A stretch of DNA of 64,000 bases. Origin: Halomonas ramblicola (GTDB lineage Bacteria; Pseudomonadota; Gammaproteobacteria; Pseudomonadales; Halomonadaceae). Under the pieces are notes generated by a model, which was not told the origin of the DNA, ran no database searches, and saw only the letters and a program-made list of their open reading frames with translations. A program made the position numbers and the translations under genes. The DNA is taken from the NCBI RefSeq assembly GCF_030409215.1, contig NZ_JAUFPL010000016.1, positions 178,306-242,305 on the forward strand, given 5' to 3'. Below, in pieces: positions 36,828 through 45,449 of this stretch (the stretch's first letter is position 1; each line of letters begins with the position of its first letter).

Positions 36828-38045
36828 ATGCCCGATGCCCCGTCCCATGCGCAACGTTTCATGCGCCTGACCGCGCTGCTGGCCGAGTGGCGGCCGCTGT
36901 GGCGCCGCCTGCCGTTCCGGCACCCGGTGGTGCCCTGGCAGGCCGACTTGCCCGAGATGGCCGAGGCGTTGTTGGCCCTGCCCGAAGCCGAGCTGGCGCG
37001 CCTGGAGGCCGCGCCCTTCGCGGACTCGCCGCTGGCCGCCTGGCTGCCGGTTGCCGAGCTGGCGGCACTGGTCGAGCTGCCGCGGCTGGCGGCCGGGGCG
37101 GCGCCGCCGGAGGCCTGGGGGGAGCACGTCGGCGGGCGCAAGTGGCGGCAGGTCCAGGCCTTCCTGCCCCGGGTGAGGCTCGCGCCCGGCGAGGCGCCGC
37201 TGGAATGGTGCGCCGGCAAGGGACACCTGGCCCGCGCCCTGGCGCGCTGGCACGCCACCGAGGTCACCGCCCTGGAGTGGCGGCCCGAGCTCTGCGAGGC
37301 CGGTCATGCCCTGGCCGGGCGGCAGGGCGCCCGGGTACGCCTCCGGGTCCAGGACGTCATGGCTCCCGATGTCGGCCGCTGGCTCGGCCCCGACCGCCAT
37401 GCGGCCGCGCTACATGCCTGCGGCGACCTGCACCGGCGGCTGCTGGAAGAGGCCGTCGCGGCAGGCGCCGCCGTCACCCTGGCCCCCTGCTGCTACCAGC
37501 GCACCACCGCGGAGGCCTATCGGCCGCTCTCGCGACTGGGCGGCGAGCTGATGGCCGCCCATGACCTGGCGCTCGACCGCGACGACCTGGCCCTGGCGGT
37601 GCGGGAGACGGTGACCGCCCCACGAGGGGTGCGGCGACACCGTGAGCGGGCCTCCGTCTGGCGGCTGGGGTTCGACCTGCTGCAGCGCGAGGCGCGTGGC
37701 GTGGACGCCTACCTGCCGGTGCCCAGCCTGGCCTACGGCCAGATGCCCGAGACCTTCGAGGGCTTCTGTCGCTGGGCGGCCGAGCGCAAGGGCGTGACCC
37801 TGCCGCCTGTCGTCCGCTGGGCCGACTTCGAGGCGGCCGGCTGGCGCCGCCAGTCGGAGGTGGCGCGCCTCGAGCTGGTCCGCCACCTGTTCCGCCGTCC
37901 GCTGGAGGTGTGGCTGGTGCTGGACCGCCTGCGCTTCCTCGAGGAGGCCGGCTACACCGTGGAGCTCGGCACCTTCTGCGACCGGGGGCTCACCCCGCGC
38001 AACCTGCTGCTACGGGCAGTGCCCGGGCGGGCTGTGCCATCCTGA
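36828..38045 (+). CDS. SAM-dependent methyltransferase (Methyltransf_32-like)
   Basis: The 405-residue protein has a class I methyltransferase core: EWCAGKGHLARALAR (SAM loop), ALEWRPELCEAGHAL (acidic ribose-binding position), ALHACGDLHRRLLEEAV and the unusual LAPCCYQRTT motif found in PF13679 proteins. An N-terminal helical region and a C-terminal region without clear motifs flank it. The ATG at 36828 is preferred; ATG 36795 is in frame but overlaps TACAAT (36793-36798), which reads like a -10 box. No strong ribosome site is visible for either. The target (tRNA, protein or small molecule) is not known from sequence. Confidence 0.78.
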   Translation: MPDAPSHAQRFMRLTALLAEWRPLWRRLPFRHPVVPWQADLPEMAEALLALPEAELARLEAAPFADSPLAAWLPVAELAALVELPRLAAGAAPPEAWGEHVGGRKWRQVQAFLPRVRLAPGEAPLEWCAGKGHLARALARWHATEVTALEWRPELCEAGHALAGRQGARVRLRVQDVMAPDVGRWLGPDRHAAALHACGDLHRRLLEEAVAAGAAVTLAPCCYQRTTAEAYRPLSRLGGELMAAHDLALDRDDLALAVRETVTAPRGVRRHRERASVWRLGFDLLQREARGVDAYLPVPSLAYGQMPETFEGFCRWAAERKGVTLPPVVRWADFEAAGWRRQSEVARLELVRHLFRRPLEVWLVLDRLRFLEEAGYTVELGTFCDRGLTPRNLLLRAVPGRAVPS

Positions 38046-38081
38046 CGAGAGTTCGCTGGAACCTGCTCGGAGGTAGTCTCG

Positions 38082-38723
38082 ATGCCCTGGAAGCGGATGC
38101 TGGTACTGGTGGCGCTCGGCTGGGGCCTGTTCCACTTCGTGATTGCGCCACCCGCCGAGGTGGTGGCCACGGATATCGGCGAGCACCACCCCCTGCCCGC
38201 GGATCGGCCACTGCCTTCCCTCGAGGAGGCCCCCCGCCAGAACGACCTGCCGGCCGGGCAGCGACGGCTGACGGTCGAGGGGCTCGACCTCGTCGTGGTG
38301 CCCCGCGCCACCTTCGAACTCCAGGCCCGGGTGCTGTCGAGCCGCGCGTATCGACTCGGCCGCGAGTCGCGCATCTCGCCGCTGGACCTGGCTTTGGGCT
38401 GGGGACCCATGGCCGAGGAGCGGGTGCTGGCGGCACTGGAGATATCCCAGCGCAACCGCTGGTATTACTGGCGCAGCGAGGCGGCGCCCCCCATCCCGCC
38501 ACGGGAGATCAGCCGCCACAGCGGCAACATGCACATGCTGGCCGGCGATGCCATGACCCTGAAGCGACTGGAGAGCCTGGAGGCCGGCGACCGGGTGACC
38601 CTGCGTGGCCACCTGGTGGATGTCGAGGAGGGCGGCTGGCGCTGGCGGACCAGCACCAGCCGCACCGACACGGGGCGGGGAGCCTGCGAGATCGTGTTGG
38701 TCGACTCGTTGACCGTGGACTGA
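38082..38723 (+). CDS. Conserved hypothetical membrane-anchored protein
   Basis: The 213-residue protein has one N-terminal hydrophobic segment (MLVLVALGWGLFHFVI) and a soluble part likely in the periplasm. A C-terminal stretch reads SRHSGNMHMLAGD, then LESLEAGDRVTLRGHLVDVE and TSTSRTDTGRGACEIVLV. This pattern looks like a conserved small-domain signature (OB-fold-like), but no characterised function is known to me. One of its few cysteines is in GACE. It follows the methyltransferase by 36 bases and has a CTCGGAGGTAGTCTCG ribosome site. Confidence 0.7.
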   Translation: MPWKRMLVLVALGWGLFHFVIAPPAEVVATDIGEHHPLPADRPLPSLEEAPRQNDLPAGQRRLTVEGLDLVVVPRATFELQARVLSSRAYRLGRESRISPLDLALGWGPMAEERVLAALEISQRNRWYYWRSEAAPPIPPREISRHSGNMHMLAGDAMTLKRLESLEAGDRVTLRGHLVDVEEGGWRWRTSTSRTDTGRGACEIVLVDSLTVD

Positions 38724-38790
38724 GTCTCCGCAGGCACCGGCCCCTCGCGCCGCCGAGGAGGCATGCCGACGTCGGCCGCTGGGCAGCGAC

Positions 38791-39276
38791 TCAGCCGCTC
38801 ATCTCCACCGGCCCGACCAGCGGCGCCGCCAGGTGGCGGGCCAGGCCCAGGGCGCCGCGACGCATCAGGCGGTGGTGGCTCCAGGCGAAGAAGGGGCGGG
38901 TCAGCGGGGCGGAGAGGTTCATCCAGGGCGGGGTGGTCCGCACCCGCCACAGGTGGGTCACCCGGGTGCCGGTGGCGCTGCCCTCCAGCTCCCAGCGGCC
39001 GATCCCTTCCAGGTCGCCGCTGGCCAGGGCCTCGATCAGCCGGGGCTGCTCGACCCGGGTCACGTTCACCTCGAAGCGCAGCCGGTAGCCCAGGGCGCTG
39101 CGCCACAGGTAGCGGTAGCGCCGCCCCCGGCCTTCCCCATCGCCGGTGGCGAGCAGCTCCACGGCGACCAGCCCCGGCCACCAGTGCGGCCACGCCGGCG
39201 GCTCGCTCAGGGCCCCGTAGACGGTCTCGATCGGTGCGGCGAGGTGCCAGCGGGTGACGAAGCGGTAGTCGGCCAT
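38791..39276 (-). CDS. SRPBCC (START-like/polyketide cyclase) family protein
   Basis: The 161-residue protein has the ligand-pocket fold of the SRPBCC superfamily: RFVTRWHLAAPIETVYGALS at the start, WPHWWPGLVAVELL, and LEGSATGTRVTHLWRVRTTPPWMN near the C-terminal helix. Such proteins bind hydrophobic ligands; the exact one is unknown. It is transcribed after the LolA-like and cupredoxin genes on the minus strand (12-base gap), so it may belong to a small operon with them. Confidence 0.78.
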   Translation of the reverse strand: MADYRFVTRWHLAAPIETVYGALSEPPAWPHWWPGLVAVELLATGDGEGRGRRYRYLWRSALGYRLRFEVNVTRVEQPRLIEALASGDLEGIGRWELEGSATGTRVTHLWRVRTTPPWMNLSAPLTRPFFAWSHHRLMRRGALGLARHLAAPLVGPVEMSG

Positions 39277-39288
39277 GGCGCCTTCCGC

Positions 39289-39906
39289 TCAGGGCGAGAA
39301 GTGGTCGGGAGGCAGCTCCGGGTCGAGCACCAGGTCCTCCAGGCGTACGCGCTCGAGCTCCCGGCCATGGCGATCGAGGCTGACCACCCGGCGCGGTAAC
39401 CCATGCTCGGCATCGAGCCACAGCTCGTAGCGGGCGATGTCGTCCACCGCATGGCCCGGGGCACCCTGCACCGCCAGATGGCGGACCTCATGCTCGCCGA
39501 TCCGGGCCTCGCCCAGGTCGCGCAGCTCGCCGTGCCACTGCAGGCGCTGGACGTTGCGCAGCAGGCTGCCCAGGTCCGACTGGTCGACCCGGTGGCCCCG
39601 GGCGCTGCGTACCAGGCGGTGGGTGGGGCGCAGGCTGAGGTTGGGCCCCGGAGCGCCGAAGGGCCAGACCCGCACGCGGCGAGTCTCGGGACTGTAGACC
39701 AGCACGGCACCGTGCTGGGGGGTGACCATGTCGAGGCGGATATGGCCGGGATGGCGGTAGCTGTAGCGGATCACCTCCTCGCCCCGGGGCCCCTGGCCGT
39801 GCAGGGTCGCCTGGTAGGCGGCGAGCGCCTCGAAACGGGCCAGGGCCTCGGCGATGGGGTCGGGCCCCTGGGCCAGGGCCAGGGCGATCAGCAATTCGGC
39901 CAGCAT
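39289..39906 (-). CDS. Secreted LolA-like/DUF1571-type outer-membrane protein
   Basis: The 205-residue protein has a short hydrophobic N-terminus (MLAELLIALALAQGPD, probable signal) and a beta-rich body: YQATLHGQGPRGEEVIRYSYR, IRLDMVTPQHGAVLVYSPETRRVRVWPFG, then a DARYELWLD-type segment (ARYELWLDAEHGLPRRVVSLD). This is the pattern of LolA-like and DUF1571 proteins that bind lipids or lipoproteins in the periplasm. No lipobox is visible. It lies between a cupredoxin gene (40 bases upstream) and the SRPBCC gene. Confidence 0.7.
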   Translation of the reverse strand: MLAELLIALALAQGPDPIAEALARFEALAAYQATLHGQGPRGEEVIRYSYRHPGHIRLDMVTPQHGAVLVYSPETRRVRVWPFGAPGPNLSLRPTHRLVRSARGHRVDQSDLGSLLRNVQRLQWHGELRDLGEARIGEHEVRHLAVQGAPGHAVDDIARYELWLDAEHGLPRRVVSLDRHGRELERVRLEDLVLDPELPPDHFSP

Positions 39907-39946
39907 GGCGCTCTCCGCTCACTCGGCTTGCTCGACTCTCGTTCAA

Positions 39947-40360
39947 CTACTCTTCGACGACCTCCAGTACGCCCCACATTCCTCGGTCACGGTGGCTGGG
40001 GAAAAATAACAGCCGTTCATCGCAGTAGAAGACGACGCGGCCGGTCACCTCCGGGGTGAAGCGGACGATCCGCGCTTCGCGTCGCAGGTCGACCTCGATG
40101 TCGAGCCTCATTCGCGCATCGCGGATCACCAGGTCGTGGGGCGTCAGCCGAGTGGAGCGGCGGATCTCCAGCTCCACCGGCACCCCGACGCGCACCTGGA
40201 GTCGGTCGGGTTGGAAGCGGTAGTTGCTGCCCACCATGGACAGCCGCTGCACCCCGTCGGGATCCAGGCGCGCCAGGGTGGGCGCGTCCTGGGCCCAGCT
40301 CGCACTCGTCGTCAGCGACAGCAGTATGGCCAGCCACAGCAGCCAGCGGAATGGGGTCAT
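39947..40360 (-). CDS. Periplasmic cupredoxin-domain protein
   Basis: The 137-residue protein has a signal peptide (MTPFRWLLWLAILLSLTTSA, cleavage after SWA). The mature part is a plastocyanin-like sandwich: YRFQPDRLQVRVGVPVELEI, the first copper ligand His75 in LTPHDLVI, and the C-terminal ligand loop with Cys113, His123 and Met128 (FYCDERLLFFPSHRDRGMWG). All four type-1 copper ligands are present, so it should be a blue-copper electron carrier or a related copper-binding domain. It heads a small minus-strand group with the LolA-like and SRPBCC genes. Confidence 0.83.
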   Translation of the reverse strand: MTPFRWLLWLAILLSLTTSASWAQDAPTLARLDPDGVQRLSMVGSNYRFQPDRLQVRVGVPVELEIRRSTRLTPHDLVIRDARMRLDIEVDLRREARIVRFTPEVTGRVVFYCDERLLFFPSHRDRGMWGVLEVVEE

Positions 40361-40428
40361 GAGATGCCGTCCGGCGGGTCGTGCCCGCCTCGCCGTAACA
40401 GTTTCAGCATAGCAGGGCGCCGCACGTC

Positions 40429-41553
40429 TCAGGGTTCCGGGCAGTCGGTGTCGGCGGAGGCCGCACAGCCCGTGTCGGCCAACCAGGCGTCGAAGTAGTC
40501 GCGCATGCGCGACAGGGTGCGGGCGTACCAGGCCTCGTCCTTGACGATGGCGCGCTCGGCGTTGAGCGGGTGGGTGGGGATGTGCAGGCGCATGTCCAGG
40601 CCGTGCTCGGGATGGGTGGTGACCTGCATGGCCGCCGATTGGCGCGCCGGGCCGTAGGGGATGCGCCGCGCCAGCTCGGCGAGGCGTTCGGTGGTGGTGG
40701 CGAAGCGCACGAAGTCACGGGCCGCCTCGGGATGGGGGGCGCCGCGGGGGATGGCCCAGGTCTCGTGCTCCTGGACCTGGCCGTCCCAGAGGATCTCGAT
40801 GGGTACACCGCGGTTGACCATGGCGTCGAAGAAGCGGCCGTTGTAACCCGAGGCCATCACCACCTCGCCTTCGGCGAGCAGCCGCGGCGGGGTGTCGCCG
40901 GCCTCCCACCAGCGGATCTCGTCCAGCTCGGCCAGGCGATCCAGCGCCAGGCGCAGGCCGCGCGGGGTGCTGAGCAGGCGGTAGAGCTCCTCCTCGGGTA
41001 CCCGGTAGGAGAGCAGCGCCCACTCCAGGTTCACCGCCGGGGTGCGCTGCAGGGCGCGGGGGCCGGGGAAGCGCTGCTGGTCGAAGAGGTCGGCGATGGA
41101 GGTGGGGCGCCGGCCGGGGAAGGCGTCGCGACGGTAGGCGACCACCGTGGCGAACAGGGTATGGGTGATGGCGCAGCGCCCGAAGGAGTCGGGCAGGAAG
41201 TCCTGGGCCGGCGGGGTGCCGTCCGGCGCCGGGGCCAGCAGGTCGGGCGACAGCGGCTCCAGCAGGCCCTCGTCGCAGGCGGCCATGGCCTCGCTGCGGG
41301 TCATGTCGATGACGTCCCAGGGCACCTCGTCCGCGGCCACGGCGCGGCGCAACCCTTCGAGGCCGCCGTCGTAGCGGTGCGCCTCGACCGCCATGCCGGT
41401 GGCCTCGGTGAAGGGCTCGAACAGCGCCTGGCGCTGGGCGCGCTCGTAGGCGCCGCCCCAGCTCAGCACGCCCAGGGCGTCGTCGCTCGCCGGGGCCGGC
41501 ATGCCGAGCAGCGCCAGCCACAGGGCGATGAGGATGCGTCTAGCCGGTGCCAT
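40429..41553 (-). CDS. PotD-like (polyamine-type) periplasmic substrate-binding protein
   Basis: The 374-residue protein is secreted (signal MAPARRILIALWLALLGMPAPA) and matches the spermidine/putrescine or Fe-binding SBP class: LGVLSWGGAYERAQRQALFEPF, VPWDVIDMTRSEAMAACDEGLLEPL, FATVVAYRRDAFPGRRPTS and WAIPRGAPHPEAARDFVRFA. The ATG at 41553 has GGGAGGAA and overlaps the CLC gene's end by 14 bases, so translation is likely coupled to it. No ABC permease or ATPase is adjacent, which is unusual for this class. The C-terminus carries two Cys in TGCAASADTDCPEP. Confidence 0.83.
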   Translation of the reverse strand: MAPARRILIALWLALLGMPAPASDDALGVLSWGGAYERAQRQALFEPFTEATGMAVEAHRYDGGLEGLRRAVAADEVPWDVIDMTRSEAMAACDEGLLEPLSPDLLAPAPDGTPPAQDFLPDSFGRCAITHTLFATVVAYRRDAFPGRRPTSIADLFDQQRFPGPRALQRTPAVNLEWALLSYRVPEEELYRLLSTPRGLRLALDRLAELDEIRWWEAGDTPPRLLAEGEVVMASGYNGRFFDAMVNRGVPIEILWDGQVQEHETWAIPRGAPHPEAARDFVRFATTTERLAELARRIPYGPARQSAAMQVTTHPEHGLDMRLHIPTHPLNAERAIVKDEAWYARTLSRMRDYFDAWLADTGCAASADTDCPEP

Positions 41554-43291
41554 GTTCCTCCCGTCGCAGTTCGTCGCTGTGGCGCAGGTAGGCGCGGGCG
41601 ATGCGTGCCTCGTAGACCACGCCCTGGAAGATCCCCTCATCGTCGATCACCGCCAGGGCCTCGCCGGTCACCTCCTCGAGGCGTGCCATGGCGTCCCACA
41701 GCGAGGTGTCGGGGTACAGTACGGGGCGTTCGGCCTCGATACGGTCGCTGATCGGGCGCCGCGCCCCCCCTGCCTGCAGGGTCGCCTCGAGTTCGGGCAG
41801 GGTGACGCAGCCGCGGTAGCGGCCATCGGCATCCACCAGGTAGGCCTCGCCGTGGCGGGCCTCACCCAGCGCGCGGATGGCCGCCTCGACCGTCGTGGTC
41901 GGCGCCAGGCTGACGCATTCCCGGGTCAGGTGCTCGGCCACGCGGGTGTCCTGCAGCACGGCACGCCCACGCCCGGCGGAGAGATCCAGGCCGCGGGCGT
42001 TCAACTGGATGTCGAACAGCGAGCGGCCGAACAGCTGAGCGGCGATGGGGCTGGCCAGGGTCACGCTGGCCAGGGCGGCGGTGGTCAGCGCATAGTTGCC
42101 GGTCAGCTCGAAGACGATCAGCAGGCTGGTCAGGGGCGCGCCGATCACCGGGGCGGTGACCGCCACCATGCCGCACACCGCATAGAACACGAAGGTCTCC
42201 TGGGGGGTGCCGTTCAGCACCCCGACCAGGGTGCCGCACAGCGCCCCGAACAGGGTGCCGATCACCAGGGCGGGGCTGAACACCCCGCCGCTGAAGCCCA
42301 GGCCCAGGCACAGGGCGGTGGCGGCGATCTTCAGCGCCAGCACCAGCAGCAGCTCCCCGCCGGTGAAGGCACCGGCGATGGTGGCGAAGCGCAGGGTCTC
42401 CTGGCCGATGCCGAGGATATCCGGCACCCAGAGGGCGACGAGGCCCAGCAGCAGGCCGGCCAGGGCCGGGCGCAGCACGGGCGGGAGGGGCAGGTGACCG
42501 GCGAGCCGCGCCATCCCCAGCAGGGCGCGTATGTAGGCCCCGGCCACCAGGGCGCCGAGCCCGCCGATGGCGACGAAGACGGCGAATTCCCAGGCCTGGG
42601 GGATGGCGGTGCTGCCCACGTGGAAGAGGGCGCCGCGCTCCAGCACGCTGGTGGCGATCACGTGGCCGACGAGGGCCGCCGCGGCGATGGGCGCGAAGGC
42701 GCGTAGCGCATAGTGGCGCAGCACCACCTCGTGGGCGAAGACGATACCCGCCAGCGGGGCGCTGAAGGCGGTGGCGATGGCCGCCGCCACGCCGCAGGCG
42801 ATGGTGATGTTGTCCTCCGAACGGCCCAGGCGCAGCAGCCGCGCGCCCTGCGAGCCCAGGGTGGCCCCCAGGTGCACCAGTGGGCCGTACTGGCCCACCG
42901 AGGCGCCGGCCCCCAACGAGATCAGGGCGGTGAGCGCCGAGAGGCCGCCGGCCCGGGCCGGCAGACGCCCGCGCCGGGTCTGCACGGCGGCGATCACGTC
43001 GGCCGGCGTGTGGGGGCGCCGCTCGGGGATGGCGCGGTGCAGGGCGCCCACCACCAGACCGCCCAGCGCCGGCACCGCCAGGGTGGTCACCACCAGCAGT
43101 TCGGGGCGCTCGAACATCATGCGGCTGCGCGGCGAGATCAGCAGCGTCTCGTTGAGCCACAGCACGGCGTTGACGAAGCCCGCCGCGGCGAGCGCCGCCA
43201 GGCCGCCGATGACCGCGCCCAGCAGCACCAGGCCCAGGAAGCGGACCATCGCCAGGGGGCCGCGGACAGCGAGTGTCGAGGGAGTGTCCAT
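41540..43291 (-). CDS. CLC family chloride channel/transporter with C-terminal CBS domains
   Basis: The 583-residue membrane protein carries the CLC fold (about eighteen helices, residues 1-430) and a CBS pair (about 450-580). The selectivity signature GAGASVGQYGPLVHLG (128-143) has GQYGP where CLC exchangers have G[R/K]EGP: the gating glutamate is Tyr135. The intracellular proton-glutamate region reads APLAGIVFAHEVVL (only one Glu, 188) and the GSGIP motif is replaced by PHTPADV. GGVFSPALVIGTLFG is conserved. The substitutions favour a passive channel or an unusual anion path over Cl-/H+ exchange. It overlaps the PotD-like gene. Confidence 0.88.
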   Translation of the reverse strand: MDTPSTLAVRGPLAMVRFLGLVLLGAVIGGLAALAAAGFVNAVLWLNETLLISPRSRMMFERPELLVVTTLAVPALGGLVVGALHRAIPERRPHTPADVIAAVQTRRGRLPARAGGLSALTALISLGAGASVGQYGPLVHLGATLGSQGARLLRLGRSEDNITIACGVAAAIATAFSAPLAGIVFAHEVVLRHYALRAFAPIAAAALVGHVIATSVLERGALFHVGSTAIPQAWEFAVFVAIGGLGALVAGAYIRALLGMARLAGHLPLPPVLRPALAGLLLGLVALWVPDILGIGQETLRFATIAGAFTGGELLLVLALKIAATALCLGLGFSGGVFSPALVIGTLFGALCGTLVGVLNGTPQETFVFYAVCGMVAVTAPVIGAPLTSLLIVFELTGNYALTTAALASVTLASPIAAQLFGRSLFDIQLNARGLDLSAGRGRAVLQDTRVAEHLTRECVSLAPTTTVEAAIRALGEARHGEAYLVDADGRYRGCVTLPELEATLQAGGARRPISDRIEAERPVLYPDTSLWDAMARLEEVTGEALAVIDDEGIFQGVVYEARIARAYLRHSDELRREEHGTG

Positions 43292-43294
43292 GCC

Positions 43295-44182
43295 TCAAGG
43301 TGTAGGCGCCAGGCGACGCGAGGTCCACTCCGCGGGAGATTCCAGGACGAAGAGGGCGTCGGCGATGTCCTCGGGCGGCGGGCAGGCCTGCTCCGCCGGC
43401 CAGGGCAGCAGCACCCGGTGGTCGGGAATCGCCAGGTCATCGAGCTGATGCGGCACGCCGTGACCGTAGGTGAGGTGGCCCTGACCCATCAGGCCCACCA
43501 CCAGCTCGGCGTCGGGCGTCGCCTCGGCCAGGCCCTGGGCCATGGCGCGGTCCCACACCAGTTGGGCGGCGATGAAGCGCTCGAGCCCGTCCGCGACGGG
43601 ATCGGGGTGGTGGGCGTAGGCCTCCTCCAGGGTCTCGCGATAGGCGGCCGAGGCCGGCGCGGGCGGGGTGATGCCGTGGCGTGCCCCGGCGGGTATCGAC
43701 TCCCAGTCCTCGGCGCTCAGGCGCCGGCGCAGCTCGGGAGCGACGTTGAGCGCCACCAGCGGGATGCGCTGCATGCGGGCGAAGTGCAGGATCGGCAGGT
43801 AGAGGTCGGGATCGAGACCCCAGGCGCTCTGCCAGTCGCTGGCCTCGAGGAAGCCTGCCTCGTCGAGCTCGCCGGCCACCCAGGCGTCCAGGGCCGGCTG
43901 GGCCTCGCGGGGCAGCATCTCCAGGCCGATCGCCATGTCGGGCTGGTGGGCGTGCAGGCCCGCCAGGGTATGCAGCTGCCAGCGGTGATGGGCCGGGCGT
44001 TCGTGCTGCTCGCCGAGCAGCACGATCTCGCGGGCGGCGAGTTCCGCCATCAGCTCGGCGGTGTCGACCGCCTCGCCGGCATGCAGCCATTGGCCGGGGA
44101 GCGGACAGCCGTCGGCGAGTGCCGGGGTCGTCGGCAATGGCAGGGCCAGCAGGAACACGGCGACGGGGCTGCGGCGCGACAT
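43295..44182 (-). CDS. ChaN-like haem-associated protein (TIKI/ChaN superfamily)
   Basis: The 295-residue protein has a signal peptide (SPVAVFLLALPLPTTPALA) and the ChaN-family pattern: EIVLLGEQHERPAHHRWQLHTLAGL near the N-terminus (Glu and His of the active/haem site), AIGLEMLPREAQPALDAWV, and VVGLMGQGHLTYGHGVPHQL at the C-terminus. In other bacteria ChaN proteins bind haem and help acquire iron. CAGGAGTCGCC precedes the ATG. Only three bases separate its stop from the CLC gene's start, and a strong hairpin lies 55 bases upstream. Confidence 0.85.
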   Translation of the reverse strand: MSRRSPVAVFLLALPLPTTPALADGCPLPGQWLHAGEAVDTAELMAELAAREIVLLGEQHERPAHHRWQLHTLAGLHAHQPDMAIGLEMLPREAQPALDAWVAGELDEAGFLEASDWQSAWGLDPDLYLPILHFARMQRIPLVALNVAPELRRRLSAEDWESIPAGARHGITPPAPASAAYRETLEEAYAHHPDPVADGLERFIAAQLVWDRAMAQGLAEATPDAELVVGLMGQGHLTYGHGVPHQLDDLAIPDHRVLLPWPAEQACPPPEDIADALFVLESPAEWTSRRLAPTP

Positions 44183-44236
44183 GGCGACTCCTGGAAACGC
44201 AGGGGGAGTGCCCGTCACCTTATCCCAGACGGTGTC

Positions 44237-44263
44237 GGGCCGCGATCGGGGCGATCGCGGCCC
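44237..44263. terminator. Perfect 12-bp hairpin between ybaK-like and chaN-like genes
   Basis: GGGCCGCGATCG (44237-44248) and CGATCGCGGCCC (44252-44263) pair perfectly around a GGG loop. It follows the ybaK-like stop on the minus strand. There is no T-tract, so it may be a weak or Rho-assisted terminator or a transcript-stabilising stem. Confidence 0.5.
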
Positions 44264-44286
44264 GGCATGGTAAGCCTTGCGAATCC

Positions 44287-44757
44287 TCAGTAGTGGCGAC
44301 TGAAGCGGCCGTGCTGGCTGCCGTCCATCAGGCGGTCGAACTCCCGGCCACTCATGTGCACCAGGGTCTCGTGGTCGCCGGCATCGAAGTAGATGTCCGG
44401 CTGGTGGAGCAGCATGTCATCGATGTAGACCTGCAGCCCGTAGGCCTGCCCCACGGGGGAGGTGGCCCCGGCGTCGCAATCCCGGAAGTGGTCGGTGATC
44501 TGCTGTTCGGAAGCCAGCTCGACCTTCTCGTGGAACAGCCGCGATAGCTGCTCGAGGTCGGCGTCGCAACTGCTGGGCACCACCGCGACCCGATAGCCGG
44601 AGTCGCCGTGGACCATCACGGCCTTGGCCATGCGGTCACCGGTGACATGCGCCCGCTGGGCGATGCGGCTGGTGGTGGTCTCGCGCTGGTGGGGGAGTTC
44701 CTCGTAGTCGATGTCGCACGTCCTGAGGTACTCCTTGAGGGTCATCGGCATGGTCAT
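44287..44757 (-). CDS. YbaK/EbsC-type aminoacyl-tRNA deacylase
   Basis: The 156-residue protein of the YbaK/ProX editing family begins TLKEYLRTCDIDYEELPHQR and contains the conserved lysine in AKAVMVHGDSG and the Gly-Ala-Thr-Ser-Pro segment (DAGATSPVGQAYG) near the active site. Such enzymes hydrolyse mischarged aminoacyl-tRNAs (YbaK: Cys-tRNA-Pro). Three ATGs sit close together; 44757 is chosen because GGAGGAGTGCAGTGCC lies before it. Length fits the family. Confidence 0.85.
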   Translation of the reverse strand: MTMPMTLKEYLRTCDIDYEELPHQRETTTSRIAQRAHVTGDRMAKAVMVHGDSGYRVAVVPSSCDADLEQLSRLFHEKVELASEQQITDHFRDCDAGATSPVGQAYGLQVYIDDMLLHQPDIYFDAGDHETLVHMSGREFDRLMDGSQHGRFSRHY

Positions 44758-44950
44758 GGCACTGCACTCCTCCGACCGCCTGGGCCGGCAATTCGCCTTC
44801 GTCTCTCCCTTCCTGTCGATACGTTCGTCCTGTTTCCAAGGATAGCTCCGATGCGCGCAGGCGGCAGGGGCGAAGGCGGGACTAGACTGAGGAGGGCGCC
44901 GAGGCTGCGGCGCCTGTTCGACGAGGTCGTCACGACCCGGGAGGTACGAG

Positions 44951-45379
44951 ATGAGCCAGCAACATCGCGGCGCCTGCTTCTGCGGTGCCGTGCAGGTGGA
45001 GGTGACCGGCGTGCCGGAGGCCATGGGCTACTGCCACTGCGAGGACTGTCGCCACTGGTCGGCGGGACCGGTCAACGCCTTCATCCTCTGGAGACCGGAT
45101 GCGGTACGGGTCACCCGGGGCGGCGAACACCTGGAGAGCTACCAGCGGACCCCCAACAGCATCCGCAAGTGGTGCCGACACTGCGGTGGCCATGTGCTGA
45201 CCGAACATCCCTCCATGGGGCTGATCGACGTCTATGCGGCCGTGACACCGGAGGTGGCCTTCACGCCGGCCCTGCACGTGCACTACCAGGAGTCGGTGTT
45301 GCGCATCGCCGATGGGCTCCCGAAGATGAGGGACGTGCCCGCCGAACTCGGTGGCTCCGGCGCGACGCTGCCCGAGTGA
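44951..45379 (+). CDS. GFA (CENP-V-like) family zinc protein
   Basis: The 142-residue protein has the Gfa/CENP-V zinc-fold pattern: GACFCGAVQVEV, GYCHCEDCRHW, and RKWCRHCGGHVL, which provide the eight or so cysteines holding two zincs. Relatives include the glutathione-dependent formaldehyde-activating enzyme Gfa, though many are unassigned. GAGGTACGAG precedes the ATG. It is followed 70 bases later by the acyltransferase gene, whose relation to it is unknown. Confidence 0.87.
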   Translation: MSQQHRGACFCGAVQVEVTGVPEAMGYCHCEDCRHWSAGPVNAFILWRPDAVRVTRGGEHLESYQRTPNSIRKWCRHCGGHVLTEHPSMGLIDVYAAVTPEVAFTPALHVHYQESVLRIADGLPKMRDVPAELGGSGATLPE

Positions 45380-45449
45380 GGCGGTCACGCCGATGAGCGG
45401 TGTCGCCGGGTGATGCCGCGGGAGGAGAGAACCGGGAAAGGAGACGCGG

